Assembly (NCBI GenBank): GCA_905147135.1
Contig: LR990045.1
Span: 13,802,173-13,866,172, forward strand
Direction of reading: 5' to 3'
Length of the DNA: 64,000 nucleotides
From: Blastobasis lacticolella
Lineage: Eukaryota; Arthropoda; Insecta; Lepidoptera; Blastobasidae
In this document: positions 11,493 through 22,400 of the stretch, piece after piece
How positions within the stretch are numbered: position 1 is the stretch's first letter
Layout of the letters: each line of letters starts with the position of its first letter
Made by a program: the position numbers and the translations under genes
The notes under the pieces: model-generated
The model's database searches: none
Seen by the model: only the letters and a program-made list of their open reading frames with translations
Told to the model about the DNA's origin: nothing

Positions 11493-13350
11493 TAAGCTGT
11501 ACCTTTTGTGTTTGTTATCTTTATGTTCATATTATTGTAACTTTCATTGTGCACAATAAATGGTTAAATAAATAAATAATATTTTTTTATATCATACAAG
11601 ACAGGCATTTGACCGCCATCTCACCTGTTGGTAAGTGACGATGCGGCCGAAGATGAAGCATGCCCATCTTAGAAAAGCCTATTCACTCAAGCCTTGAAGG
11701 CATCCAGATTATATTGATCAGGGAACACACTCACAGGCAACACGTTCCATGCCTTAGCCGTATGCATTATAAAGGTCGAGCCAAAACGGCTCGTGCGGAT
11801 AGCTGGAAGATCCACGACATAAGGATGAAGAGCCCGCCCGGATCGCGTCTCCCGATGGCGGAAAGGGGCCGACGGAATGAAGTCGTGCAGCAGCTTCGCA
11901 CACTCTCCGAAATGTAATCTGTAGAAGACCGACAGACGCGCAACACTACGCTGATGTTCGAGGCTCTGCAGCCTAGCTTCAATCAACAAATTATCTTCTT
12001 TGCACGTTTTTCCACTGAATCCAAAGCCGCCAGTTGATATTTGGCTGATCCATCCCAGAAGTGGCAGCTGTACTCCATGCAGGACCGCACTTGTGCTTTA
12101 TATAACTGAAACAACTGCTTTGAAGTGAAGTACCGCCTAACCATCGAGAAGATACAATTTTTTTTGCTGCAGTCTTTGCTTTGGATTCGATGTACTGACT
12201 GAAGTTGAGATTTGAAGATAGCTCAACACCAAGAAGCTGTAGGTTGTCTATAATTGTCACAGAAACATTCCGAAAAGTTGGAGTCAGATGAAATGGACTC
12301 CTTTTGGCGGAAAACAAACACGCCTAAGTTTTGGTTGCGTTGAACGCCACCAGATTGGCTTCGCCCCAATCAGAAACTGCCTTGAGAACTATGTCCAAAC
12401 GATCAACCATGGCCTCTCCACAAGACTGAATATCGTCCCTGTTGGCTTTTTCCCCTGACAGATATATATCTGTTACAGTGCTGTCATCTGCATACCCATA
12501 GGTACTTGGTGCAAGCAGATTGTTAATATGCAGCAGAAATAAAGTCACGACAGTACAGATCCCTGAGGAAGTCCCGCGTCGATAGCCTGGAGATTAGATG
12601 AATAGCCATCGATAACTACACGGATTGAACGTTCACTCAAAAAATCAGACATCCAGGTGCAAAAGCCTACAGGAATACCAAATGAAGAAAGCTTGCTTAG
12701 AAGGCCTGCATGCTAAACCCTGTCAAAGGCCTTAGAGATATCAAGAGACACAGCAAGAGCCTCGCTATGTCTCTCAATGGCCTCACTCCATAATACACCA
12801 GAAGGTCCCCAGTAGACCGACCACGGCGGAATCCGTACTGGTGATCGCTGAGGAGATCGTTACCTTCAAGATGCGCTAAGTGTTTGTTGTTCAGTGCACG
12901 TTCCAAAATCTTACAGAGTAAAGTGTGACTGGCTGCCTTTTATGGGCATGGGCTGCACATTGGCAAGCTTCTACGACTTAGGTACAATACCAGTCTCAAG
13001 TGAGAGGCGATTCAGGCGCGTGAGAACAGGAGACAACTCGGGGGCACTTCCACGCAGGACAATTGCCGGTATACCATTAAGTACACTAGCCTTGTTCACG
13101 TCCAGACTCTGTAGGATTTTTAATATATTTTTCTGATGTATTCGCACGTCTGCCATAGCGCAGTCAGTACAGGGTGAGATAGGTGGTGTTTTTCCTGCAG
13201 TATCCAAACGCGAATTCACCGCGAAAAGAGAAGCAAGCAAATTTGCTTTCTCTTCAGCAGCATGGGCCAATGTTCCGTCTGGCTTCAGCAACGGTGGCAA
13301 CGAAGACTGACTGAAATTTGATCCAACCGCTTTTGTCCAAGACCAAAACA
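11493..13350 (-). pseudogene. Jockey/CR1-type LINE, 5'-truncated
   Basis: On the reverse strand the pieces run in order from 13350 to 11690. First comes the region before the RT core (VNKASVLNGIPAIVLRGSAP), then LLSDHQYGFRRGRSTGDLL, the catalytic box with ADDST (12324-12548), KRSPFHLTPTFRNVSV, and a C-terminal part ending in TAKAWNVLPVSVFPDQYNLD. Frameshifts and stops separate them. The 3' end is a TAAA-rich stretch near 11560. It sits inside family-A transposon DNA, and the other family-A copy shows the uninterrupted junction. A + strand fragment of the same LINE family lies at 45330-45545. Confidence 0.8.
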
Positions 13351-14523
13351 AATCAATAACGACATAACTTAACCTATTTTCTAATTTCAGTCATTGGTGA
13401 TATCTTTTAAAGTTGTATAAAAATAAAGAATCAATTAGTTACACTAGAGTTCTTGTGATCTATTATACGCATCTACCGACATTGGTGGTTTGGTAAGGTA
13501 GGGATTCTATATAAAAATCGATGTAGAAATTGGTAGGGGAAGGGGTAGGGATTCGATCCACTGGTGGAGCCTTGCAGTGGACCTTAGTGGATGGAGGGGG
13601 GTTGGGTACGGGTAGGGTACAGTGTGGGCACGGATAGGGGTAGGAGTAGTAGTGTAGAAGTGGGGTAGAGGTAGAGTTCACTAAATTGAAACCAAAACGC
13701 GCCGGGTAGCCAATTCATGTATCAATTCATACATAGGCAGTCGCCTGATACTGCCTACCCGCATTATTTGTTCGAGTAACTCTAAAAAAATAACCGGTTG
13801 CTTATGGAGATTTCAAGTAAAATAATTAAGAAAATCAAAATCTTGAGGAAAAACACAGTGGACCGGTGGCTCACTGTTCGTGCCGGTGTGGTGGGTCACT
13901 ATGTACCACACACACCTCTACTGCTTTTAGGTTAAATAAAAAATAAATCATCAAAGTTGGAGTTATGAATATACGACCAAACAATGCAAAGAAGATCAGT
14001 ACGGAAATAAAAAAAAAACATTACTTTTATAGGTCGACAACTTAACTGGTGTATCGCCTGCGGTATGAGGGGGGCAGAATGGGTGACGTCATGTGACGTT
14101 TCGGGGCTGAGCGCGGGGGCGCGGGGCAGGGAGCACAAGGGACGTTTCTCAGTGCACCCGCGGACTTCGCACAGCGCGGTTGGTTATTTTGCTACGGACT
14201 CTCGAAACAACGCACACGAGGTTAATTTACCAATGATAAATCCTGAGGTGGAATCTCGAAAATGTCACAGGGTTTCCAAAGTGCGCCGTAGAGAGGAAGG
14301 ACGTTGTGAGGCGCCCCCATCTTCTCGTCTCGAAACTAAACTTAAACCCGGTTTCTGAAACGCTTGTCAACGCAAAAATTACGTAACAGCTTGTTAAACT
14401 CTAATTAAATGCAGTTTGGTTTTCTGAAAGGGCCAATTGACAGTTTGTTAACAGCTTGTCAACGGATTGTCAAATCTCCAATTAACGGCTGATTAATGTA
14501 ATTTTGGGTTTCCGGAAAGCTTT

Positions 14524-14793
14524 GCCGTGCTTGGCCGTGTGTGTGTGTCCGGCAGAGTAGAATAGCACCAACCCTTTACACTCATGGGTGTCGTACAAGG
14601 CGACTAATATTTTCGAGGCAAAAGATCAAGAGTCTCCGTAGTCTGGAAAATGGGCAGCAGCATTTTCCATTGTTATATTTAAACACTGCGATCTCCAACC
14701 CGCCTGCCAAGCGTGGAGATTATGGCAATAACCTCCCCTTTCGTGGGAGAGGCCCTAAGTCCTGCAGTGGACTGTTACGGGCTGTGATGGTGA
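14524..14793 (+). repeat. SINE insertion with a perfect 30-bp target duplication
   Basis: The body begins GCCGTGCTTGGCCGTG and contains GGGTGTCGTACAAGGCGACT, a consensus common in moth SINEs. It ends with GTGATGGTGATAATG, the usual GAT-type tail. The duplication TAATGTAATTTTGGGTTTCC plus GGAAAGCTTT is identical at 14494-14523 and 14794-14823. Confidence 0.85.
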
Positions 14794-14889
14794 TAATGTA
14801 ATTTTGGGTTTCCGGAAAGCTTTTTCTCATGTTAACTGTATGTTATCCTCTTGTTATTTTAATTAGCGAAAATCGACCAATTAACCGAT

Positions 14890-15530
14890 TGTCATCCGAT
14901 TTTCTTGGTCTAGGTCTTGGTCCTGGCCCTGGTCCCGGTCCTAGTTTTGGTCCAAGACAAAGTTCAGCTCTAGGGTCCAGGTTCTGGTCCAGGACCATGA
15001 CCAAATCTGGAACCTTGATCACAATTTGAGCTTGAACCAGAACCAGGACCTAGACCAGTGCCAGCACATAGACCATAAACATTAGCTGAACCAGGTCCTG
15101 GCTCGGGGTCAGGACCTGGACCTGAACCAGGACCTGTTCCGAAGCCAGGACCTGGACTTCAACCAGGACCTGGTCCGAAGCCAGGACCTGGACCTAAACC
15201 AAGGATTTGTCCAGGTCCAGGACCTAGACCTGAACTAGGACCTGGTCCGGGGCCAGGACCTGGACCTAAACTTGGACCTGGTCCGAAGCCTGGACCTGGA
15301 CCTGAACCACGAACTGGACCGGGTCCAGGACTTGGACCTGAACCAGTACCTGGTCCGGGGCCGGGACTTAGACCTGAAACAGGATCTGGTCCGGGGCCAG
15401 GACCTAGACCTGAACCAGCACCTGGTCCGAAGCCAGGACCTGGACCTGAACCAGGACCTGATCTGGAGTCAGGACCTGGACCTGAACCACGAACCGGTCC
15501 GTGTCCAGGACTCGAACCAGGATTTAACTA
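14890..15530. repeat. 18-bp/36-bp minisatellite (CCAGGACCTGGACCTGAA)
   Basis: More than twenty 18-bp units run from about 15040 to 15530, alternating between CCAGGACCTGGACCTGAA and CCAGGACCTGGTCCGAAG types, giving a 36-bp higher-order period built on a GGACCT hexamer. At 14905-14960 the array is inverted (GGTCCTGGCCCTGGTCCCGG), so the ends could pair. The open frame at 15272-15565 with a 12-residue repeat (QDLDLNQDLVRG) is a by-product of the period. Confidence 0.9.
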
Positions 15531-15544
15531 ATGGGATTTTTGGG

Positions 15545-15755
15545 AGATACTCACAGAATCGATAATCGATGGGGCGGATGTTGTTGAGTGGCGAACTCTG
15601 GATCCCAAGAAATGGACAGACGACCTCTTTAAAGTCCTAGGGAGCCGATGGATGCAAAATAACAGAGTCGACCGGAGTGTAAGCCGTGGGGGGCCTGTAT
15701 TCAGCAGTGGACCGGGACCTACCTAACTGCCTAAAGATGATGATGATGAGATTAC
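15545..15755 (+). repeat. RTE-LINE 3'-end-derived SINE with GATGATGATG tail
   Basis: The segment reads WTDDLFKVLGSRWMQNN in one frame, the tail of RTE LINE proteins (RWxDDLxKxxGxRWMxxAQDR). GGCCTGTATTCAGCAGTGGA, TAAAGATGATGATGATGAG follows. It is a 5'-truncated LINE tail or a SINE that borrowed it. Confidence 0.65.
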
Positions 15756-16169
15756 TGACCCACTGGGACCCGTGACCTTATAACATAAATATTGTTATAA
15801 GTTCATATTTTCTCGCTCTGTATATTTTTCGATAATTTTCGATTTTACACGAAAACTATACAATCGCTATCACTTTCATCTAAAAGTTGAATATCCCGCC
15901 GCTATTAAAAGGCCGCTAGGGACAGAGACAAATCAGTCGTTAGACAGTTACAAAACATATATGAGTGAATTAATGTGACTGATTTTAGCAGGGGTAGCCA
16001 GACGAAAAAATTGATCTCTTGTTAATGGTCCATTAGCTAATTTTAGATTAATTGACTTTTCAGAAACCCACAGTGATTTAATAGCTTGTTAAATATGACA
16101 GTCTGTTAGCTAATCAATGATTTGACAAGCGTTTCAAAAACCGGGGGTTAATGTTCATTTATACATATT

Positions 16170-16500
16170 AAATCATCTTCATAATATCAGCCGTAAAATG
16201 CCCACTGCTGGGCATAGGCACCCTCCAGAGATCTCCACAAAGGGTATTGTGCCTTCCGCATTCAGCTTCACCTGCAATCTTTACCAAATCGTCGGTACAC
16301 CTAGTGGGAGGCCTACTCACGCTGCTGTCCCGTAGGCCATCTGTTTTGCGAGTTAGCTAGCTATGTGCCCTACCCGCTTGGCAATATTTCGAGATATGTC
16401 AGTAACCTTAGTTCGCTCGCGCAATGACACTCCGAGTATAGCCCTTTCCATCGCTCTTTGTGCGACAGTGAGTTTTCTTATAACGCCCACAGTGAGCCAT
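16170..16500 (+). repeat. SINE copy (CAGCCGTAAAATGCCCACTG family)
   Basis: ATCTTCATAATATCAGCCGT, GCCCACTGCTGGGCATAGGC and CCAGAGATCTCCACAAAGGG match the copies at 9560 and 59722. GATATGTCAGTAACCTTAGT is shared with the 9560 copy. Confidence 0.7.
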
Positions 16501-17043
16501 AAAATAAATATGAAGAAAAACTTACTTTTTTGCACCGAATTAAAAATCGAGATTTAGTTTTAAAAGCCATTGGAAAACGTTAGGTTTCTCGTCTCGGGAT
16601 ATTATACTTAATCTTGGGACAAGGTCGGGCATAATCTCGTGTGCATTCCATTTTCTAGGAATGTCATGAACTGACGTTTTGCGGAAGAAAATGCTCACTG
16701 CCCTGCGCCCCGCACCCCCGCGTTCATCCACGAAAGATCACCCTCCCATCTACCTCACATACCGCAGGCGATATACCAGTTAAATTGTCGACCTATAAAA
16801 GATTCAGTATTAAGTTAACAACTGAAAATTACTACTTAGGTATTTTCCGAACTTTTGCCCTGAAAATCACAAACAACCCCACGATGCGGGCGTTCTGCGC
16901 TGGAGCTCGCTGCCGACTGGGAAGCAGAAAGCAAAAACTAAGTATGATCACGCTTACTGCACGATCTGACAACGTTGCGTTTTGGAGATACTATTGGTGG
17001 CTAACTATGTACTACTGGTTCACTGTTTGACATCTCACCCTAC

Positions 17044-17200
17044 AACATGGAGTACTTCAAGAAAGGGGTTAAAAGGTTTTTACGGGGTCGGCAACGCGTG
17101 GGTTTTGCCCCTGGTATTGCAAACGTCCATAGGCTGCGGTGACTGCTTACCATTAGGCAGGCCGTAAGCTTGTTTGCCACCTTGGTGGTATATAAAAAAA
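17044..17200. repeat. LINE-tail repeat (GGCAAACAAGC family), reverse orientation
   Basis: GGGGTCGGCAACGCGTGGGT, CCATAGGCTGCGGTGACTGC and GCCGTAAGCTTGTTTGCCAC form the 3' portion of a very common lepidopteran LINE family. Other pieces are at 3270-3345, 34108-34215, 40775-40800 and 56225-56345. Confidence 0.65.
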
Positions 17201-17499
17201 GTACTCCATGATTGTGTCACTTAAGATAATTGGGATAGGCAGAGATGATCGAAGCCAATAGTGGATCACAGTAGACTCCAAAGTGCTATTCGATCCACTG
17301 GTGGATCCTGGCAGTGGATCCTAGTTGATCGAGGGTCACTTTCTGGTATAATGGATTGCCCTGCCTCTATAGCATTAGTCGCTTTTCTACAACACTCCAA
17401 CGCCCCGTTAATCATTTTAAATTATAATATAACAATATCATACGAACGTTTGTAAGGATGCGTAGATGGATATCTGCTACTTCTTCATACAAAAACTAA

Positions 17500-18250
17500 T
17501 GATCGGGTTTTGATTGAATTTTGATATAGTAGGACCACGCTCAGTACGAATCGCTATAAAAAAAAATCTCTGTATGGCAACTTATGCCATGATTTTTATC
17601 CGTCATAGAACGTTATTCACAAAAGTCATAACAAAGAATTTGACTGACTTGAAAAATAATTCATTCTGGCGAAATTTGGAAATATGTGTAATTTTTATAT
17701 TGTTTTATATACAATAAAAAATTTAGGAATTCTTCAAATGGTTATAATCTTTTCATAAAATTATATTATTTAGGCGTAGAATAATTTGAGAACTGTGTAA
17801 CGGAACATCTATTTGACAATCACTTTACAGCAGCGGCCTATTTGACGCCTTTTTATGTAGAAAATACAGCGCTAATAACTTATCTGACTCGCAGCCCGTG
17901 TCAAATGTGTCAAAGAAAAAAAACGACGGATCCGCACGAACGCGTGTGGATGCGTTTTTAGTGTGTTCGACTATGAATATTTTCCAAAGAAACCGATGTC
18001 AGCTCAAAGAACTTTATGTCACGCACTAACGCACGTCATGCACAACCGTATGGTGCTGCGTTCCAGTGTGCGGATCGCCTAAATTATAATGGACAATGTC
18101 TGACAAGGACAGATTATCCAATCGATGATTGCCATATTCACACTTTATATTCTCTACCACTGTCAGTTGATTCGGACTTAGCGTGGTCCTATTAATGTAG
18201 CTTGTAGCCCAAAATAGTAGGGGGCAGCAGGGGTACCGCCTATCTCCAAT
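17500..18250. repeat. Mosaic of dispersed repeats
   Basis: AGGACCACGCTCAGTACGAA, CTGTATGGCAACTTATGCC and the block with GGTGCTGCGTTCCAGTGTGC recur, rearranged, at 25765-26135 and 46000-46200. No gene is seen. Confidence 0.55.
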
Positions 18251-18318
18251 TGAATGCATCCATTTTGATCCCACCATGTTTAATGACGTCACAGAATTTG
18301 TACCGCGAACTGTCACCT

Positions 18319-18527
18319 AATTCTCGCGCTGTGACATCTCGAATTCGACATTTCTTCTAGCCACATATTTCCATTAATAATGACATTAAAATGTATTTCA
18401 CATCCAAAATATTTTCTCAACTATCTTCGAAAGCCGTATATTGTCAAAGATCAATTTCAATGTCATTTTAATACAGTTTTTTTGGCTTGAGAAAATGTCG
18501 AATTTGAGATGTCACAGCGCGAGAATT
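18319..18527. mobile_element. 209-bp MITE with about 35-bp inverted ends
   Basis: AATTCTCGCGCTGTGACATC with the next 15 bases at the left end is repeated inverted at 18493-18527 with very few differences. The interior is AT-rich. No open frame. Confidence 0.75.
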
Positions 18528-18884
18528 GCCCCGTTGAGTATCGGTCAGAATGAACTAAATGAATGCCATTGGAGAGTATGCAGTAACGACCCGTTCCGTA
18601 TTTTGATATTGCCAAATCGTACTACTAAATGGAATAAAATACTAAAAAAATGTAGTTTATAATACAATATTTTCTGATTCTTTTCGTATTTTGTTATTTT
18701 GAGTGCATCCTATGTATTCTACAATGTTAAATTTATATATAAAACGAGATCAAATTAAATATAAAAAGCTTGTAAATTATGTTAGAAGAACGGAACATAA
18801 AATTCACTCCCATGAAGTTAGAGTATAACTAACTTCATGTCGTTCAAAATCGTATATTTAAGTCCATTTCACAGTGTAGGGCTT

Positions 18885-19210
18885 ATAATAAATAATATAA
18901 GAAATATTTGTAGACAAATTCACACAGCGCCATCTAGCCCCAAACTAAGCAAAACTTGTACTATGGGTGCTAGATAACTGATATACTACTGAAAATACTT
19001 TTAAACACATACTTATTATACATATAACACCCAGACCCGTAACAAAAATTAAAATTAATCATTTAATTTTCTGTCCGGCCGGGAATCGAACCCGGAACCT
19101 CTTGCGTGGCATGTTGACCATTGAACCACTCAGGTCGTCGCCTGAGGTAGAGCCTATCCGTATTGCATGTTGTGACGTCATTCCATTTGATGGGATCGAA
19201 ATGGAGATCG
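18885..19210 (-). repeat. tRNA-derived SINE
   Basis: On the reverse strand the head contains GAGTGGTTCAATGGTCAAC (A-box like) and GGTTCGATTCCCGGCCGGAC (B-box) at 19070-19140. It is followed by a body with GGTCTGGGTGTTATATGTAT, CTAGCACCCATAGTACAAG and a TAGATGGCGCTG motif near 18925. The tRNA-like part lacks a paired acceptor stem, so it is not a tRNA gene. A related copy is at 47015-47560. Confidence 0.8.
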
Positions 19211-19450
19211 GTGGTACCACCCCGGGTCCGTAACGTAATAACCGAATTTTAAGCGGACGAAGTCGCGGGCAGAAGCCTCGCATCGTTGTCACAACAGGGT
19301 GGATTAAAGTCTTCCGCTGAGGTCCATTTTTACCATCGCAGTTATTTTTCACTTCAAAATATCAGCGTAAAAATAATAATGACAAACTCGATACTTAAGT
19401 GTGACAACATATTTTTATTATTTATGTAATTTTATGTTTTTTTATTCTAG

Positions 19451-22400
19451 ATGGCCGCTTTATCTACAGGACAGATGTGGACTAAAATTGCTATATTGGA
19501 AGTTTTATCTTTGCTCGAACTATGGGTAATAAGCATGTCTATCAGTTGGGTCTACACAAGATACCGGGACCTATATTATTATGACTTTAGAGTGAGAAAC
19601 TTATTAGTATATTTGAAGAAAAACGGCCTCGCACCGTCACTGGTTGGGAGTGTTTCAAAATATTTCCAAATGTTATGGGTCCGAAATAAAGGTGAGTCAA
19701 ATTTTTTTTTTTTTTTGTTTTATGATATGACCGACACACAGAATGTGTGGAGATATGCATACAAATCAATTTACCATTCAAACGCGACGGCAATCGACAA
19801 GCGCACGCACGCACGCATGCAGGCACACATAGTGTAAATAACAAAATAATAGATACAAGTTCATAATAAATAGTTATTATTATTAACTACATATTATTAT
19901 TAACTTACAGTCTCGCAGTATGCGCTATGTGAGTAGGTCGTGTTGTGCCAACTTTGTAATATTAGTGATTTACTGAGCCGGCGGTGCAAACCGTCGCGCG
20001 TGCGTCACTGCGATGGCTACAAACATCATTGTGAACGAGCTCCTCGCGTTCTTACAGCAAAAATTAGACGTGATGGACGAGGTTAGTGCCGTTCAGATAT
20101 GTAAAACCAACTTCTCGGAGGCGGACATATCTGAAGCCAAGGTGTTACTGTACTCTTCACTCAACGTGATGGAGAAGATGGTGTCGCGACGGCGTGATGG
20201 GACACCGAGAAGCATACAGGACATTATCACGCTGCTGAAAGAGACAGATCCAGACGACGTGCCAACCTTTGTGGCGAGGGACCTGAATAAGCTCTCGCCC
20301 GTCACCTTCGACCACGTCGACGTCACCCGGTTGCTGAAGGACGTCGTGCTCCTGAAGGCAAATCTGGCCGAAATGTGTGTATTCAATGCGGCTGTGCGAG
20401 TGTCGAACTCGCGGGCTCGAGTTTCGAGTCAGCAGTTTTGTCGCCATCGCCTGCCGCACGGACACCCGACACGTACGCGGCCCGCATCGGCGCGCGCGCT
20501 TCGGCCGGGGTGCCGCGTGACGCGCAACCCGCGCCCCGCCCGCCGCAGCCAGCCGCTCGCTCGCTTGCGCCCGCCGCTCGAACGCCGGCGCCCACCGCGC
20601 CCGCGGCTCCCGTCCGCGCATCGACTACGCGCCAACATCTTCGCGTGGAGGCTTCAACTCCGCGAGAATCGGTTGCATTGAAGCCACCATGCGCCCTCGA
20701 CAGGGACTGTGATGAGGAAGAATTTGTCACGGTCCAGGAGAAGAGTAGACGTCGTGCTGCTCAGAATTTTCGCGGCACTGCAGTAACTGGTCCCAACTTC
20801 CTGCTGCGCCCTGCGACACCTACGACTGCGCTCTACCTGTCCCGCCTTCATTACACGGTGACGGCAAAGGACGTGGAGGAGCACATCCGCATAACCAAGA
20901 AGTACCTCGTGAGGGTCCAGCTCTTGGAATCAATCCATGAACGTACGTTCAACTCGTTCGTGGCGTTGGTTCCCACCGCAGATTTGGATTTCTTTATGAG
21001 GGAAGAATATTGGCCGAAGGGTGTGGTGTACCGGCGATTCCGTGGGCAACCCGGAATTTCCGGTGCCGCCGAACGACATTAAGTGACAGTTATTTTTTTA
21101 AGATATTAATAAATTATATTTTTATATATTAGTTTACAATTTATAATAATTTGTATGTAGATATAGGTTTTATCTTTGTCTGTATTTTGTATCAGTTTAT
21201 TTTGTATTTATGTTGTTGCCTGAAATAAATATATAAATAAAAAAATAAAATAAAAAAATAATAAATAGTCCTTATTTGGCTGACATAGATATATTGTTAA
21301 AATTAGTATTAAGTTTTGACATTGTATTTATGACTTTGTATTATTGTATTTTTATGGAATTTTATGAACTAAAATAAATAAACGTTACAATAAATAGTCC
21401 TTAAAATTAATATAATGTTTTTTTTTACTATGAGTTTGATTTTCGTTAATATGTAAGTAATTACTCGTTTCGTTTTCGTTCCCTTAAAAAAAACAATATT
21501 GGCGTTAATGTCCCAGTTGTGCTCTCGCGCACTAGGGCCCGGGGTCCGCCTTGACCATGATCCAGGCTTTTGGCAGGTCATCTAATTACAGTGGAGCGTC
21601 TGCCATCTGACCTCCATGACCCTGCTACCAGGGTAACCTGACCAGATTGGATCATGGTTACACATCCAGTCGCCTGAATGTGCAGGTTCCATCACGATGT
21701 TTTCCCTCACCGTAAAAGCATCGGTTACTATTTAACTAATGTACGTAACTCAGAAAACAGTCATTGGTACATGGCCGAAGCGGGATTCGAACCCGGGACC
21801 TCTGGCTTACGAGTCGGATACTCTGACCGCCCGGCTACCGACGCTCTTTCGTTCCCTTAATTATCATTTAATTATTTCCCACTGAATTTGAACCGCAGAA
21901 TTCATGAATTCTTAACCAAGTTTATTGGACTTACATAGGCCTCTGCGACACTAGATAATATCTTATTGCAGAGCCTACCGAAAAACTGTACTTAATGTAT
22001 GTTCTTAGTGGAAATAGGAAAAAAAAGCATTTTTAATTTTAATTAAGTCGTACATTTATATGTCCAGGGACGTGGCTACCAGACATGGTACATACTGCGC
22101 CAGTATGTCTACGTCAGGACCTGTTCTCTTCACTCTACATGCATCACTTTAAGTATTCAAAAATTTTCGGGGAGTTGCCAGATTATTTCTTATTGCAATT
22201 GGTAGTTCGAATGAAGCGGATTGTCGTATTTCCAGGTTAGTGTCAAAATTAAAACTAGGTCATCTAATTCCCCGTTCGTCAAATCAATTCAACCCCGTTT
22301 CTCTAAAGCCTTCTTTAAAATTTATTAGGTGGCAGGACTCTGTCAACCCTGATTAGTCCGCCTGTGTAGGTCTTATCTATTTCTGCCGCTAAGCAACAGT

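Larger units (their letters stand above)
14030..16795. mobile_element. TIR DNA transposon (family B) inserted at TA
   Basis: Ends are inverted repeats of about 42 bp starting TAGGTCGACAACTTAACTGG. They are flanked by TA at 14028-14029 and 16796-16797. Removing the element and one TA restores CTTTTAAAAG, the exact sequence in the family-A copy near 25220. No transposase is visible. The body holds a SINE, an RTE-derived SINE, a third SINE and a large minisatellite. Sequence at 15741-16000 is shared with 36965-37215. Confidence 0.85.
7515..17043. mobile_element. TIR DNA transposon (family A), heavily invaded copy
   Basis: The left end GTAGGGTGAGGCGTCGAACA and the inverted right end (reverse complement GTAGGGTGAGATGTCAAACA) mark the borders. 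A second copy at 24979-26639 has the same ends in opposite orientation and matches segments 7515-7883, 11434-11492, 13351-14029 and 16796-17043 in order. The intervening segments are therefore later insertions: a mariner element, a LINE and another TIR element. Neither copy contains a transposase, so this is a non-autonomous family of roughly 1.3-1.6 kb. The target duplication is unclear. Confidence 0.8.

Noticed and set aside
14890..15530. CRISPR-like repeat array
   Set aside because: Units are contiguous without unique spacers, and the DNA is eukaryotic; it is a minisatellite.
15272..15565. 97-codon + strand ORF with 12-residue QDLDLNQDLVRG repeats
   Set aside because: It is produced by the 36-bp period of the minisatellite; other frames are equally open, and there is no promoter, splice or homology support.
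19070..19142. Functional tRNA gene on the - strand
   Set aside because: A-box and B-box words are present but the acceptor and anticodon stems do not pair, and a SINE body follows directly.
20157..20730. Long reverse-strand ORFs over the ORF1-like gene
   Set aside because: Shadows of the GC-rich forward frame; composition and position follow the forward gene exactly.
21760..21842. Functional tRNA gene on the - strand
   Set aside because: Same reasoning: tRNA-like head of a SINE with unpaired ends.
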